From Molossus alvarezi (taxonomy: Eukaryota > Chordata > Mammalia > Chiroptera > Molossidae), in contig CM073893.1 in the NCBI GenBank assembly GCA_037176705.1, positions 28,867,182 through 28,931,181 on the forward strand: DNA of 64,000 nucleotides, in the 5' to 3' direction. The position numbers and the translations under genes were made by a program. Positions 35,230 to 45,945 of the stretch are shown in pieces. The notes under the pieces are model-generated. The model did no database searches and was not told where the DNA came from. It saw nothing but the letters and a program-made list of their open reading frames with translations. Position 1 is the first letter of the stretch. Each line of letters opens with the position of its first letter.

Positions 35230-36058
35230 TGGAAATCATTTTAAAAAATAGATGAAAAAAATAAAAGAAGACAGACACAAATAAAGAAAAAGATACTCTT
35301 TTTCTTGGATTGTTCATGGATTGAAAGAATTAATATTGTTAAAAATGTTCATACTACCCAAAGTGATCTATAGATTCAATGCCATCTGTATCAAAATTTC
35401 AATTACATTAGTCACAGAAATGGAAAAAAAAAATCCTAAAGTTTATACAGTAATACAAAGGACCCCAAATGGTCAAAGCAATCTTGAACAAGAACAGCTG
35501 GATTTGAATATATACTATGAAGCTGTAGTCAGCTAACCAGTATAGTAATGGCATAAAAACAGACACACAGACCAATGGAACAGAGAGTTTTACCATAAAT
35601 CTATACATTTATTATGAACTGTTCTTCTATAGGAAAGAAGAGAACACACCATGGGAAAAGGATAGTCTCTTCAGTAAACAGCATTGGACAAAAATGAATA
35701 TCCACACACAGAATGAAAGTGGACCTTTATCACACATCATATACAAAAAATCAACTCAAAATGGTTTAGGTCTTAATTTTAAGATTTAAAACTGTAAAAT
35801 CTCCAGAATAAATATAGACGAAAAAATCTTGATATTTGTCTGGGCAATGGTTTTTTAAGATACAACCCACAAAACACAGGCAAATAATGACAAATGAGAT
35901 TGCTTCAAAATAAAAGCTTTTTCATAGCAACAGAAACAATCAACAGAGTGAAGAGACAACTTTGGAATGAGAGAAAATATTTGCAATCATATATCTGATA
36001 AGGGGTTAAAATCCAAAATATAAACATTTTTAAATAGTAAAAATAAATAAATAATCCA

Positions 36059-36248
36059 GTTGTCATGCACAGATAGCTCATCTCGTTAGAGAATTGCCCC
36101 GAGATTATAGGTTCAATCCTCGATCAGGGTACATACAAGAATCAACCAATGAATGCATAAATAAGTGGAACAACAAATTGATGTTTCTCTCTCGCTCTCT
36201 TTCTTTCTCTCTCTCTATTTCTCTTTTCCACTAAAAATCAATAAAAAT
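36059..36248 (+). mobile_element. Divergent bat SINE with a different body
   Basis: The tRNA-like head (GATAGCTCATCTCGTTAGAG, GGTTCAATCC) is followed by ATACAAGAATCAACCAATGA, AATAAGTGGAACAACAAAT and then a CT tract and AATCAATAAA. The middle segment is absent from the other SINEs in this window, so this is an older or separate tRNA-derived SINE family of bats. Confidence 0.75.
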
Positions 36249-36401
36249 GAGCAAAGTGTCTGAATATACATTTCTCATAAGAAGACATATAAATGGCCAA
36301 CAGGTGTATGATAAGGTACTCAGCATCACTAATTCTGAGGGAAAATGAATATCAAAACCATAGTTATATATCACCTCACACCTGCTGGAATGAATATTAT
36401 T

Positions 36402-36661
36402 ATTATTTTTTTTTTTTTTTTTTTTTATCCTCACCCGAGGACATTTTTCCATTTTTTGTTCAGGTAGAGTAGGAGGAGGAGAGAGGAACAGAGAGAGAGA
36501 AACATCGACGTGAAGGGACACATCGAGTGGCTGCCACCCGCACGACTGACCAGAGCCGGGGACAAACTGCAGCCGAGGTACGCGCCCTTAGCGGGAACCG
36601 AACCCGGGTCTCTCGGGACCGCAGGCCGACGCTCTAACCGCTGAGCCAAACCGGCCAGGGC
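36402..36661 (-). mobile_element. Ves SINE, very young long form
   Basis: Minus strand, CpG-rich, with A box TGGCTCAGCGG and B box GGTTCGGTTCC intact, and a complete 3' end (CCTCACCCGAGGACA in plus reading). Perfect 16-bp TSD TGGAATGAATATTATT at 36386-36401 and 36662-36677. Confidence 0.96.
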
Positions 36662-37387
36662 TGGAATGAATATTATTAAAAGACAAAAGATAATATTCAT
36701 GCATGAAGTAATAAATAATAAATATTGAAGAAAAGGGAGAGAACCCTAGTATACTGTTAATGGCAATGTAAATTAGTACAGCCACTATGGAAAGCAATAT
36801 GGAGATCCTTCATAAAATTAAGAATAAAACTACCATATGACCTAACAATCCCACTTCTAAATATAAATTCAAAGAAAATAAAATCATTGTCTCAAAGAAT
36901 ATCTGTACTCTCATTTTCATTATGTTATTAATAATAGCCAAGATATGGAATCAATCTAAGTGTCTATAGACAACTTAGTGCATAAAGACAATATATACAT
37001 ATATAATATATTTATATATAATAATAGAATATAGAACAGAATATTATTCAGCCTTATAAAAGAAAGAAATTCTGCTTTTTGAGACACTCCGGATGATCCT
37101 GGAAGACAGGCTAAGTAAAATAAGACAAACGCAAAAAGAAACATTTTGCTCAATATCATTTATATGTGGAATCTAGGAAATCAAACTCATAGAAGCAGAG
37201 AGAAGAATGGTAGTTAAGAAGGCTGAGGGAATTGGAGGATGTCAGAAAGGGAAGTGTTATTCAAAAGGTATAAACTTTCAGTTTTGCAGGATAAATGAGT
37301 TCTGAAAATCTAAAGTATAGCACAGTGATTATGTCAATATTACTACTGTATTGTGTGCATGAAATTTGATAAGGGATTAAATCTCAC

Positions 37388-37462
37388 TTTTCCTTTTTAT
37401 TAAATTTATTGAGGTGACATTGGTTAATAAGATTATATAGGTTTCAAGTGTACAATTCTATG
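37388..37462 (-). mobile_element. L1 3' tip inside old L1
   Basis: About 75 bp reading ATTGAGGTGACATTGGTTAA on the plus strand, the tip of the older L1 3' UTR type also seen at 31300. It interrupts the 3' UTR of the L1 at 32250-37640, which resumes at AAGAGAAAAGATCTTAAT. Strongly 5'-truncated. Confidence 0.75.
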
Positions 37463-37640
37463 GTAAGAGAAAAGATCTTAATTGTTCTCACTAAAAAAAG
37501 GTAACTGTGTGAGGTGAGGATATGTTAATTAGCTTTACTGTAGTAATTATTTCACCGTGTAAATGTATGTCAAAGCATCACATTATATACCTTAAATATA
37601 TGAAACTTTTGTCAGTTTTACTTCGATAAGGCAAAAATAA

Positions 37641-38242
37641 TAAAGCTTACTTGAGTGACTGGTTTGACAATGCTTAGAAACAAGTCATTCTTTTGTCATA
37701 ACAACTTTAGAAAACAACAGTTAAACCTTTTTGAAAAGAATAAAATTTTTGTTCATGGACCTAAAGCATGTGAAGTACGATCAAGTTTACTAGGAAAGCA
37801 TTATAGTAGCAAAACACCATGTATAAACTGTTCTTCAAATAAAATTAATCAAATATAACTTTTTGTGTTCAACTTTAAAAGTTTTCTTCTTGCAAGACTT
37901 CACCTTAGGCAGATTATTAAATAAATGGAGTTGTTTTAATTTATTAGACTCACTGTTTGTAACTCAAGGCTGACATAATTCTCCATGGCATCTTGGAAAC
38001 TTAAAGTGGGAATAATTTCCCTGACGTTATACCTGGAAATATTTAAATCTTCTGGTAATTCAACAGCTCTTCTATCCAGAGCTAATACCACTGTATTGTA
38101 GTCTATTCCCCAGGAGCTGATGGGCTTCTTGACTTTTCAAAATAAATCTCTAATAGAATATTTAGGACACCATTTATTTTCTTAATTGATTAAACTCTAT
38201 TTTTTTTCCACACTGTGTGAGGTAAATCAGGGGTCATGGTCT
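37641..38242. other. No gene seen
   Basis: AT-rich unique sequence. Confidence 0.5.
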
Positions 38243-38640
38243 GAATTGTGTCCCCTCAAAATTCTTATGATTAAGCCTTAACTCCTAGTACCTTTTAAGG
38301 TGACTGTATATGGCGACAGAAAAATTTTTAATGTGATTAGATTAAACTGAGACCATTAGGGTGGTGCTAATTCAATCTGATGGTATCTTTACAAGAAGAA
38401 AAAATAATTAAACATTCAAGGAGACCGTAGGAATGCATGAGCACAGAGGGAAGGCCATGTGAAGACAAGGAACAAGTGGGAGAAGGCCATCTACAACCAA
38501 GGAAAGACCGCAGAATAAAATCAACCCCACCGAAACCTTGATCTCAGACTCTTAGCCTCCGGAACCATGAGAAAATTCATTTCTGTTGCTGAAACCACCC
38601 ACCTGTGGTATTTTGTTGGGACAGCTCTAGCATATTAACT
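38243..38640 (+). mobile_element. Solo MaLR LTR (MST/MLT1 type)
   Basis: Keeps the block order of mammalian MaLR LTRs: ATGGTCTGAATTGTGTCCCC at the start, AAGGCCATGTGAAGACAAGG in the middle, CCTTGATCTCAGACT, GAGAAAATTCATTTCTGTTG and TGTGGTATTTTGTTGGGACA near the end. No internal retroviral sequence is attached, so it is a solo LTR. The TSD is not readable. Confidence 0.8.
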
Positions 38641-38796
38641 CACCAAGAAATTGCCCAGCTCTACAGTTGTGCTTGTGTTGTTTACACGTTGGGTGTCCCG
38701 GTGGTGTCTGCGTTGATTTCTTACGCCAATGAACGTCAATATTCTCTTGAGAAAGAAAGAATAGAAATGGTAAAACTAGTTTTCACTCTTTTACCA

Positions 38797-38895
38797 TCTA
38801 ACTGTGTGACCTTTTGTGATTCACTTAACCTGTCTGGTATTTTCAAGTCTAAATCTGTCAAGTGAGAAAAATAGTGCTAGATTAGCCTCTTTATA
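38797..38895 (+). mobile_element. MIR SINE core
   Basis: CTGTGTGACCTTTTGTGATT, CACTTAACCTGTCTGG and CTGTCAAGTGAGAAAAATAG follow MIR order. Ancient and diverged. Confidence 0.65.
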
Positions 38896-39112
38896 TTACT
38901 GTTGTGTTTTTATGACGTTTAATTGTAGTAAAGTTCTTGATAAACTTCCTTGCAAGAGTAAGAATGTAAAATTCTTAAGTGTGCACCTCTCCCCTCTCCA
39001 ACCAAATATATTTTTTAAAACCCATTTTAAATCTCACCTTGTGTTTTATAACTTTTCCAAAGACCCAAAAGTGAATTGGCTGTTTCATTTTATTTTATTC
39101 TCCTTTAATTTT

Positions 39113-39313
39113 TTTCCTTTATTGATTTTAGAGAGAGATGAGGTGAGAGGGAGATAGAAATATCCATGTGAGAGAACATTGGTGGCTGCCTCCTGCATGT
39201 CCCCTACTGGAGATTGAGGCCCCAACCTGGGCCTGGGCCTTGACTGGAAATCAAACAGGGACCTCTCAGTCCATGGGGCGATGCTCAATCCACTGAGTCA
39301 CACCAGCCGGACA
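39113..39313 (-). mobile_element. Ves-type SINE (shorter-body subfamily)
   Basis: Minus strand, CCGGCTGGTGTGACTCAG head at 39313, body with CCAGTAGGGGACATGCAGG and an AATCAATAAAGG tail. TSD not clear. Confidence 0.87.
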
Positions 39314-41149
39314 TTTTTCACCATCCTTTAACACTTACTTTGCTGCACTATAATTTATCTGTTTATAAGACATACCTTCCACACAAAAATCTTAGCTTCA
39401 TTGTAGCAAGGATAGAGTCACACATATTATTATCAGTGAAGTTCGAGTACACTAGCACTGTGTCTGGAATATATGAGATGTTCAGCTCAAAATGAGTAAG
39501 CAAATGAATGAAAATGAATTAAGTATATACAATGCTATTAGTTAAAATTGGGATTTATGAGGAAACCAAAAAGATAATAGACATTCATAAATATGTGATA
39601 TTAAAATATTCATATTGTTCAAATTTTTATGATTCTCATGCTAATATAAAAATGAACATGTTAAAATTTTTATTTAACTCATTATTCAATGAGAGAATCA
39701 TACAGATATTATAACCACCTCAAAAATGAATGAAAAACACAGGCATATTTACATACCACAAATACTGAAATGAATGTACAAATTCAGGCAATATCACCCT
39801 CCTTTCCCTCAAAACACAGGGAAGTATGGTTAATCCTGAAAAAGACAGGATTAATTTATGTATCCATATACAATAATTATTTTACATCTCCATCAGTCAT
39901 TGGCCACTTGAAGAACTGAAACAGCTCCCATATAACCAAGGCATGGTTTTCCATGGCGCCAATTCTCCTTCCCTATAAAATCAAAGCCATACATTTTCAA
40001 AGGTTAGCTGCATTTTTTTCTTCCTCAGTAGCAAAAGATTGGCGAATTTTAGCTGAAAGAAGAGTAATTGCTGCCTTTTTGTTTTTGATGGACAACTTTC
40101 CTGTGTATAAGGCATTGGAATAATCATTTGAGGAAAATGTGCATGTGCATGAGGGGATTTTACAGGTAATGCCAGCAAGGTCAGTGTCAGCTTAGATTAA
40201 CTACGGCTTGGTATCTGTCAGCCAAATTAGTGCTGCCTAGGAGGGAAGGTTAACCTGAACACTCAACTCTTCAGGAAGGTTTTCCTTCATGAATCAGCAA
40301 TTCTCTCCACTCCCTCTTTTATTCTCTGTGAGGTCAAAAGGGTTTTACTATCCCTATAGGCCCACTGTACTTTCCAATTGGTTTATACCCTTTTCTGGCT
40401 GAAAAGTAACTTGTTGCCCATTGTGCTCGACAGACTACTGATAAATTACAATTCAATAGACTTTTCAAAGAAGCATCACTTTGTGTGTATGCATGCACAC
40501 ACCCATACACCTATTAAATAATATTTCAGCATATGTAGGACACAGGTCCTTTATGAAAATACCATTTTTATCATAGTGAAATGTGTAATGTTTTATTAAA
40601 AGGTACTGAGAATAGATCTCTACTGAATTGTGACCTGGTCACAGAATCCATTCTTGAAGTATATCATGCAGTTGATGGAAAATCCTAAGTAGATGTGTGT
40701 TTGCATAGTACTGACAGTCTCTCCTTAGATGTTGAGCAAAAAAAAAAAAAAAAAAAAAAAGATAATTAAGGACATCTACAAAAACTCTGCCATGTGTTCA
40801 AATTGTATCATAAAACCAAAAGGTTTAGAATATCGTCTGTCAGTGATAATTTGGAAGGGCCTATTGCATAATAATGATAAGTACATTTCCTGTAATATTC
40901 GGTTTCTTCCTATAGGTAAGTGGCAACTATGGAGTTGTATAATACCTCTACAGAGAACTTTCTGCAAAGAATATAGGCAGCTGGAAGGTCCTAGCTAAAA
41001 TATCCTCATAATCCACTGCAGAGTGTTACTGAGCTCTTGCAGTTTTAAGGCAGCGTCAGCCAAAACTGAGTATGATGTGCTACTGTGGCCAGACTATGCC
41101 TTTCTAATGCAGGACTTTTGCATGGGGGAATCTGCACCGGAGCTGCCCT
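39314..41149. other. Mostly unique sequence, no gene
   Basis: 39400-39510 has a weak L2 3' end look (ACTAGCACTGTGTCTGGAAT, AATGAGTAAGCAAATGAATG). A poly(A) run lies at 40739-40760. The open frame 40729-40998 starts in that run and shows no known pattern. Confidence 0.4.
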
Positions 41150-41405
41150 TTCTGAGACATTGTCAGAACTGAACTACAGCAAATGTCCTTCCACGTTTCC
41201 TCTACATAATGCATTTCTACTCATCCTTCGCACTAGTCCCCAGGCATCTCTCTAACATCCTCTTTCTCCTAGGGCAGTTTACTCTTACTTTTCCATGTAA
41301 TTTTATTTTCCATTAGAGTGAAAATATTCAGGGGCATGACCTTTTCATCTTGCTTCCCAACACCTGACATGAAGTAGTCAGCAAATTCTCACCTTGGCAT
41401 TTAAT
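41150..41405 (+). mobile_element. L2 3' end relic
   Basis: Pyrimidine-rich coding end, then TAGAGTGAAAATATTCAGGG, CATCTTGCTTCCCAACACC and TGACATGAAGTAGTCAGCAA, in the order of an L2 3' end. Diverged. Confidence 0.45.
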
Positions 41406-42297
41406 TACTTTATAGACTGTCACTATTCTAAATTTCCAGCCTAACCGTTCAATTAACTGTCATGCAGACTCTGATTCATTCAGATTAGTCCATTTACTAT
41501 GCAAAGAGTATCTGAACACTTGAACACAGTTCAAAATAATCAAGCAATCAAAGTGCTTATACTCTTTTCTCCAAGACTAGCTTTTCTCTCCTTTCCCACC
41601 GTTTCATATGCCACTGTTTTTTTTCAATGCTATGGGGAAGTTTCACTGATGACTATGTAGTGGAAATGTAAAGACCAGAGGTTTTTTCGTTGTTTTGTTT
41701 TTTTTTGTGTTTTTCCCAGCTCTCATACTAGCTAATTATTGTACTTTGGAAAATGTACAATAAGAGATTATAAATATTCTCAGTACCTCACTGGATTATT
41801 TTTAGTAAATTAGATAATTTATACAGAAATACTTTGAAACACATATAAATTTCAAAAATTCTATAACTTTCTATGTTCACAAAAAGAAGCATGTAATAGG
41901 TAATAAGGCAAAAATAATATAATACTGGGCAAAAATAATGATTTAATTGTTATAGCTAAAAGATAGGTAACAGTTGGAGATGAATAGGCTATTTGAAGTA
42001 ACTAGGACATCATTAATACAGATTCCACATTCTGGACATAGCCTTTGAGACACTAAAGTTTTATTATATTATTTCCTTAAGTAACTAAAAATCTTAGAAC
42101 TGAATCAATAACTAAACTCAAATGAAATAGCCAAGCCAAAAGTGATTTGTATATTACCCAAAATGGAAACATATTTGACTGAAGCACTATTCTAGAAAAT
42201 AACTATATCCTAGAAAATAACTAAATAAACACACTTGAAACCCAGTTTATTTCTTTGTAAATGTAATTGCACAGGGACGAGTGACTGAAATGAAACA
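41406..42297. other. No gene seen
   Basis: AT-rich. A small tandem duplication, CTAGAAAATAACTA, occurs at about 42192 and 42211. Confidence 0.5.
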
Positions 42298-42621
42298 CAG
42301 CTGACCCTTGAACAACATGAGTTTGAACTGTGGGGGTCTACTGACAAGGGGATTATTTTCAATATATACTGTGAATATATTTTTTTCTTTCTTAAGATTT
42401 TCTTAATAATTTTTTTCTCTAACCTACTTTATGTAAGAATACATTATATAATGCATATAATATACAAAATATGTGTAAATCAATTGTCTTATTGAAAGGC
42501 ATCTGTAGGCTATCAGTAGTTAAGTTTTCAGTATATCAAAAGTTAGTTATATGTGGATTTTTTACTGTTGTGTGTGAGAGGGTCAGTGTTCCTATCCCTG
42601 GCACTGTTCATGAGTTAACCT
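42298..42621. mobile_element. Tigger/MER44-like MITE
   Basis: Starts CAGCTGACCCTTGAACAACA and ends TGTTCATGAGTTAACC, an imperfect inverted repeat. Internal blocks (AAGATTTTCTTAATAATTTT, ATATACAAAATATGTGTAAA, TAGTTAAGTTTTCAGTATAT) fit a short non-autonomous Tc1/mariner-type element. The subfamily name is tentative. Confidence 0.65.
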
Positions 42622-43331
42622 TAGTTTTATTGTATGAATTTCTCCTTTCCACAAATAAAGTGATTTCAGATTAGGTTATTGTTAACGAACATTTAATATG
42701 TGCAAATTCTCTCTTCTGGATTGGTTAAAGTCTTACATCTAAGATGCTTATTATTTAGTTACCAAAAAGCATCAATTGATACTTAATGTAATAGTACTTC
42801 TGAATAGGATGTAATTCTTGTAGGTTGCATTGCATCATTTACACAGCTTATCAAGTCTAATGGCAGCATGTCTCAGTTTGACTTCAAGCACCCACTGGCC
42901 TCTTCAGCAGCATGTGCAAAGCCATTCATCCTTATAGGAAAGGTTAAGTTATTGATGGTCGATAAGTCATATTGTATGCTAAAGTATATCCATTTTATTC
43001 ACAGTGGGTACCATTTCCTGAGCTCACTGTCAAATTCTGAAGTACCTTGGAGATATGGAATCTACAATTTCATGAGGTTAGAAGAACTACATGAGCTTAG
43101 ATAATAAAACTTACCTTATTTCCACACAAGTATATAATTTGTTGATTGAAAATATGTCTCATACACATTCTTTGCTGTTTACCATACAGATATTTGACTT
43201 CCTGAAATGATTTGTTTCATTAAACTTATAGTAGTGTATTTTCTTTGGCTGCAGCCAAGTGTGTAAACTCGGTGATGCAACACTGTTAGAAATCTACATT
43301 TCATTTTACCACCAAATTTCATCCTAAGTTC
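42622..43331. other. No gene seen
   Basis: AT-rich unique sequence. The open frame 42868-43104 has no recognised pattern. Confidence 0.5.
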
Positions 43332-43342
43332 TGTCAAGTTTT

Positions 43343-43609
43343 TTTTTTTTTTTTTTTAATTTTTTTTTTTTTTTTATCCTCACCTGAGGACATTTTTCTA
43401 TTTTTTGTTCAGGTAGAGTGGGAGGGGGAGAGAGGAAGAGAGAGAGAAACATCGATGTGAAAGGGAGACATCGAGTGGCTGCCACCCGCACGACAAACCA
43501 GGGCCGGGGACAAACTGCAACCGAGGTACGTGCCCTTAGCGGGAACCGAACCCGGGTCTCTCGGGACCGCAGGCCGATGCTCTAACCGCTGAGCCAAACC
43601 GGCCAGGGC
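43343..43609 (-). mobile_element. Ves SINE, long form, left of two at one site
   Basis: Full-length CpG-rich copy with intact A and B boxes and a long T-tail (43343-43375). Flanked by TGTCAAGTTTT (43332-43342) and TGACAAGTTTT (43610-43620). The second of these also flanks the next Ves copy. Confidence 0.94.
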
Positions 43610-43620
43610 TGACAAGTTTT

Positions 43621-43882
43621 TTTATTTTTTTTTATTTTTTTATCCTCACCAGAGGACATTTTTTCCATTTTTTGTTCAGGTAGAGTGGGAGGGAGAGAGA
43701 GGAACAAAGAGAGAGAGAGAAACATCGATGTGAAAGGAACACATCAAGTGGCTGCCACCCGCACGACCGACCAGGGCCGGGGAAAAACTGCAACCGAGGT
43801 ACGTGCCCTTAGCGGGAACCGAACCCGGGTCTCTCAGGACCGCAGGCTGACGCTCTAACCGCTGAGCCAAACCGGCCAGGGC
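43621..43882 (-). mobile_element. Ves SINE, long form, right of two at one site
   Basis: Full-length CpG-rich copy with intact promoter boxes. Flanked by TGACAAGTTTT at 43610-43620 and 43883-43893 (perfect). It differs from the left copy at roughly 15-20 positions, so the two are not a recent tandem duplication. Confidence 0.94.
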
Positions 43883-43893
43883 TGACAAGTTTT

Positions 43894-44522
43894 GATAATA
43901 GATAAATATATGCAATCACTTATTGAGCACATAATAGCACTGAACCAGATGAGATGTATCAGGTTACTTTCCACTCTTACAATTATATGACTTTACTAAT
44001 TGTATTTACTACCCTCTAGACAAATTAGAATTCCCAATGAAAGGGAAAGGGAGAAGGAAAGATATTGCTTTGACACTCTAAGATAAGGTAACAGAATTAG
44101 ACATATCTGGCATAAGAAACCTAATTTCCACTCCTAAGTTTTTAATTTAAACACAGGACCACAATCCAGTGGTCAATTAAAGATGTTAACCAGGAATTCC
44201 AAAACATGGTTGAAATAAATGCATTTGTGTGAATTTTTTTTTTCCTTTGACACTATTGGTTTAAAACACACAGTTTATTTGGTGTTTTAGGCAAGATGTG
44301 GTCAGATATTTAACTTTCTATTCAGTTCTACCAGTAAATTTGCTTAACTGCTTAGGATTTTCTGTTAAAAATGGCAGTTTGAATAGATGTATTTCATATA
44401 TTGCATGCAGAGTGTAAATTTCAATGGATGGAAATGGCAACTCTTTCCATGAAATGGACAAGATGGGAAGGAGGAGGAGGAGGAGGCGGAGGAGAAGGAG
44501 AAGAAGAAGAACGTATGCTTAA
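43894..44522. other. No gene; purine tract
   Basis: Unique sequence ending in a (GGA)n/(GAA)n purine tract at 44467-44510 just 5' of a SINE. A plus-strand frame at 44401-44646 runs through it but encodes only repeat sequence. Confidence 0.55.
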
Positions 44523-44536
44523 AAATAAACCACTTC

Positions 44537-44728
44537 TGCAGTTGCTCTGGCTGAATGGATTGAGCATAGTCCCATGGACTGAGAGAGGTCTCAGTTTGAT
44601 TACTGGTCAGGGCACATGCCCAGGTTGCAGACTCATTCCCCAGTAGGGGGCGTACAAGAGACAGCTGATGGCTGTTTCTCTCTCGCATTGATGTTTCTAT
44701 CCCTCTCTAAAAAATCATTTAAAAAAAT
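44537..44728 (+). mobile_element. Ves-type SINE, old
   Basis: Diverged A box (TGGCTGAATGGATTGAGCAT), GGTCAGGGCACATGCCCAGG, CCCAGTAGGGGGCG and a short A-rich tail. Possible imperfect TSD AAATAAACCACTT (44523) and AAATAAGCCATT (44729). Confidence 0.82.
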
Positions 44729-44741
44729 AAATAAGCCATTT

Positions 44742-45127
44742 GATTAGTGAAGGTAGTTACCAAATTCGGAATCATTCAAGTTCTTAAATTGAATTATTTC
44801 GTAATGCTACTGAAAGTTGTAGTTGTTTGGATATTAAAAGAATATCAGACATAGATTAAAAGTTTTATTATATTCCTAGGCATTCCTCCAGAATTTTCAT
44901 CAGGTGCAAGTTCATTTTTTCATCAGGAGAAAAAAAAAGTTTCAACCTACTAGAGTTCTATAATGTGTAAAGTTTTGTCTGTTTTTATTTTGTAAATATT
45001 TCAAAAGATCTTCATATAACTGCAGTTTTCAAAAATAAAATTAAATATTTATTGTTCAATAAATTCCAGAAACTGTGATATATGCTGTCCTTTTTATTAA
45101 ATTTATTTGTTCATTTAAATATTTTAT
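44742..45127. other. No gene seen
   Basis: AT-rich sequence with no recognised feature. Confidence 0.5.
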
Positions 45128-45129
45128 TG

Positions 45130-45297
45130 TTTTTGTTTTTTAGAGAGAGGGGAAGGGAGAGGGAAAGAGAGAGATAAACATTGATGTGAGTGTAAAACAT
45201 TGATTCACTGCCTCCTACACATCCTCTAGCAGGGATTGAGCCTACAACCTAGTCATGTGCACAACCAACTGAGCCAAACTGGTCAGGGAACTTTTTT
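45130..45297 (-). mobile_element. Degenerate Ves-type SINE
   Basis: Minus strand, CCTGACCAGTTTGGCTCAG head at 45297, B-box region lost by deletion, GA-rich body ending in a T-rich tail at 45130. Confidence 0.78.
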
Positions 45298-45298
45298 A

Positions 45299-45600
45299 TA
45301 TAAGTATAGTTGGTAAGCAATCTTATATTGCTTATATTAGTTTTAATTCTACAATGTAAATATAGTGATTTGACATTTTTATACTATGCAATCTGATCAC
45401 CTCACTAATTCTAGTAGTTATCTGTCACCATGTAAATTTATTACAATATTATTGACTACATTTGCCTTTCCCTTTTCACTCATGCCCCAAAGTCTTCCAT
45501 TTTGGTAACCAAACATTTCCTCTCTGTTTCTTTGAGTCTGTTTTTCTTTGTTTGCTTGTTTTTTCTGTTTTGCTTTTAGATTTTATGCATAAGTGAAACT
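45299..45600 (-). mobile_element. L1 3' UTR, part of an inverted L1
   Basis: Reverse complement of the old L1 3' UTR type also seen at 4060 (ATAGTTGGTAAGCAATC, ATTACAATATTATTGACTAC). It ends at about 45600, where plus-strand L1 begins. Confidence 0.7.
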
Positions 45601-45602
45601 AC

Positions 45603-45945
45603 CACAGCTAACATCATACTCAAAGGTGAAAACCTGAAAGTTTTTTATTTAAGATCAGGAACAAAACAAAGATGTTCACTTTCACCACTATTATTTGGCA
45701 TAGTACTGGAAGTCCTAGCCATAGCAATTAGACAAGAAAAATAAATAAAAGGTATTGAAATAAGAAAGGACAAAATAAAACTGTTACTATTTGCAGATGA
45801 CATAATATTATACATAGAAAACCCTAAAGAATCCACCCAAACATCAATATAATTAATTTTAAAAATTCAGTAAATTAGCAGGGTATAAACTTAATATATA
45901 AAAATATGTTATGTTCTTATACACTAATAATAAACACTCAGAAGG
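45603..45945 (+). pseudogene. L1 ORF2 reverse transcriptase fragment, inverted relative to its 3' UTR
   Basis: Plus-strand L1 RT sequence from AACATCATACTCAAAGGTGA through CACTTTCACCACTATTATTT to TTTGCAGATGACATAATATT. The last block encodes FADDIILY, with the catalytic A-D-D intact. Stop codons and frameshifts lie on both sides. Placed next to the minus-strand 3' UTR, it looks like an L1 5' inversion with a deletion of the intervening ORF2. Confidence 0.75.

Larger units (their letters stand above)
32575..37380 (+). pseudogene. L1 ORF2 relic (reverse transcriptase and C-terminal region)
   Basis: All frames are broken, but known L1 ORF2 blocks follow in order. They are an ISN-type region near 32670, AGATGGCTTCATGGG at 33171, ATAGATGCAAAAATCCTCAA at 34250, ATCATGATCAAGTGGGATTT at 34318, a decayed active-site region (GTTTGCAGATATGATATTAT, so A-D-M where A-D-D is expected) at 34714, and CAAAGTGATCTATAGATTCA at 35359. 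The loss of the second active-site aspartate and many frameshifts rule out activity. Confidence 0.75.
32250..37640 (+). mobile_element. Old plus-strand L1, heavily invaded
   Basis: 32250-32515 resembles an old L1 5' end (AGAAGATGGCAGAATAGGAA). An A-rich (CAAAA)n stretch follows at 32528-32575, and then ORF2 from a GATGGAGCAAAAGCAATTCT block onward. The ORF2 order is kept through 36380, with the 3' UTR at 36660-37640 (ending AACTTTTGTCAG, TTACTTCGATAAGGC). Inserted into it are Ves copies at 33211, 33638, 33883, 34968, 36059 and 36402 and an L1 fragment at 37388. ORF1 and early ORF2 are missing. The 5' piece could be a separate fragment. Confidence 0.75.
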
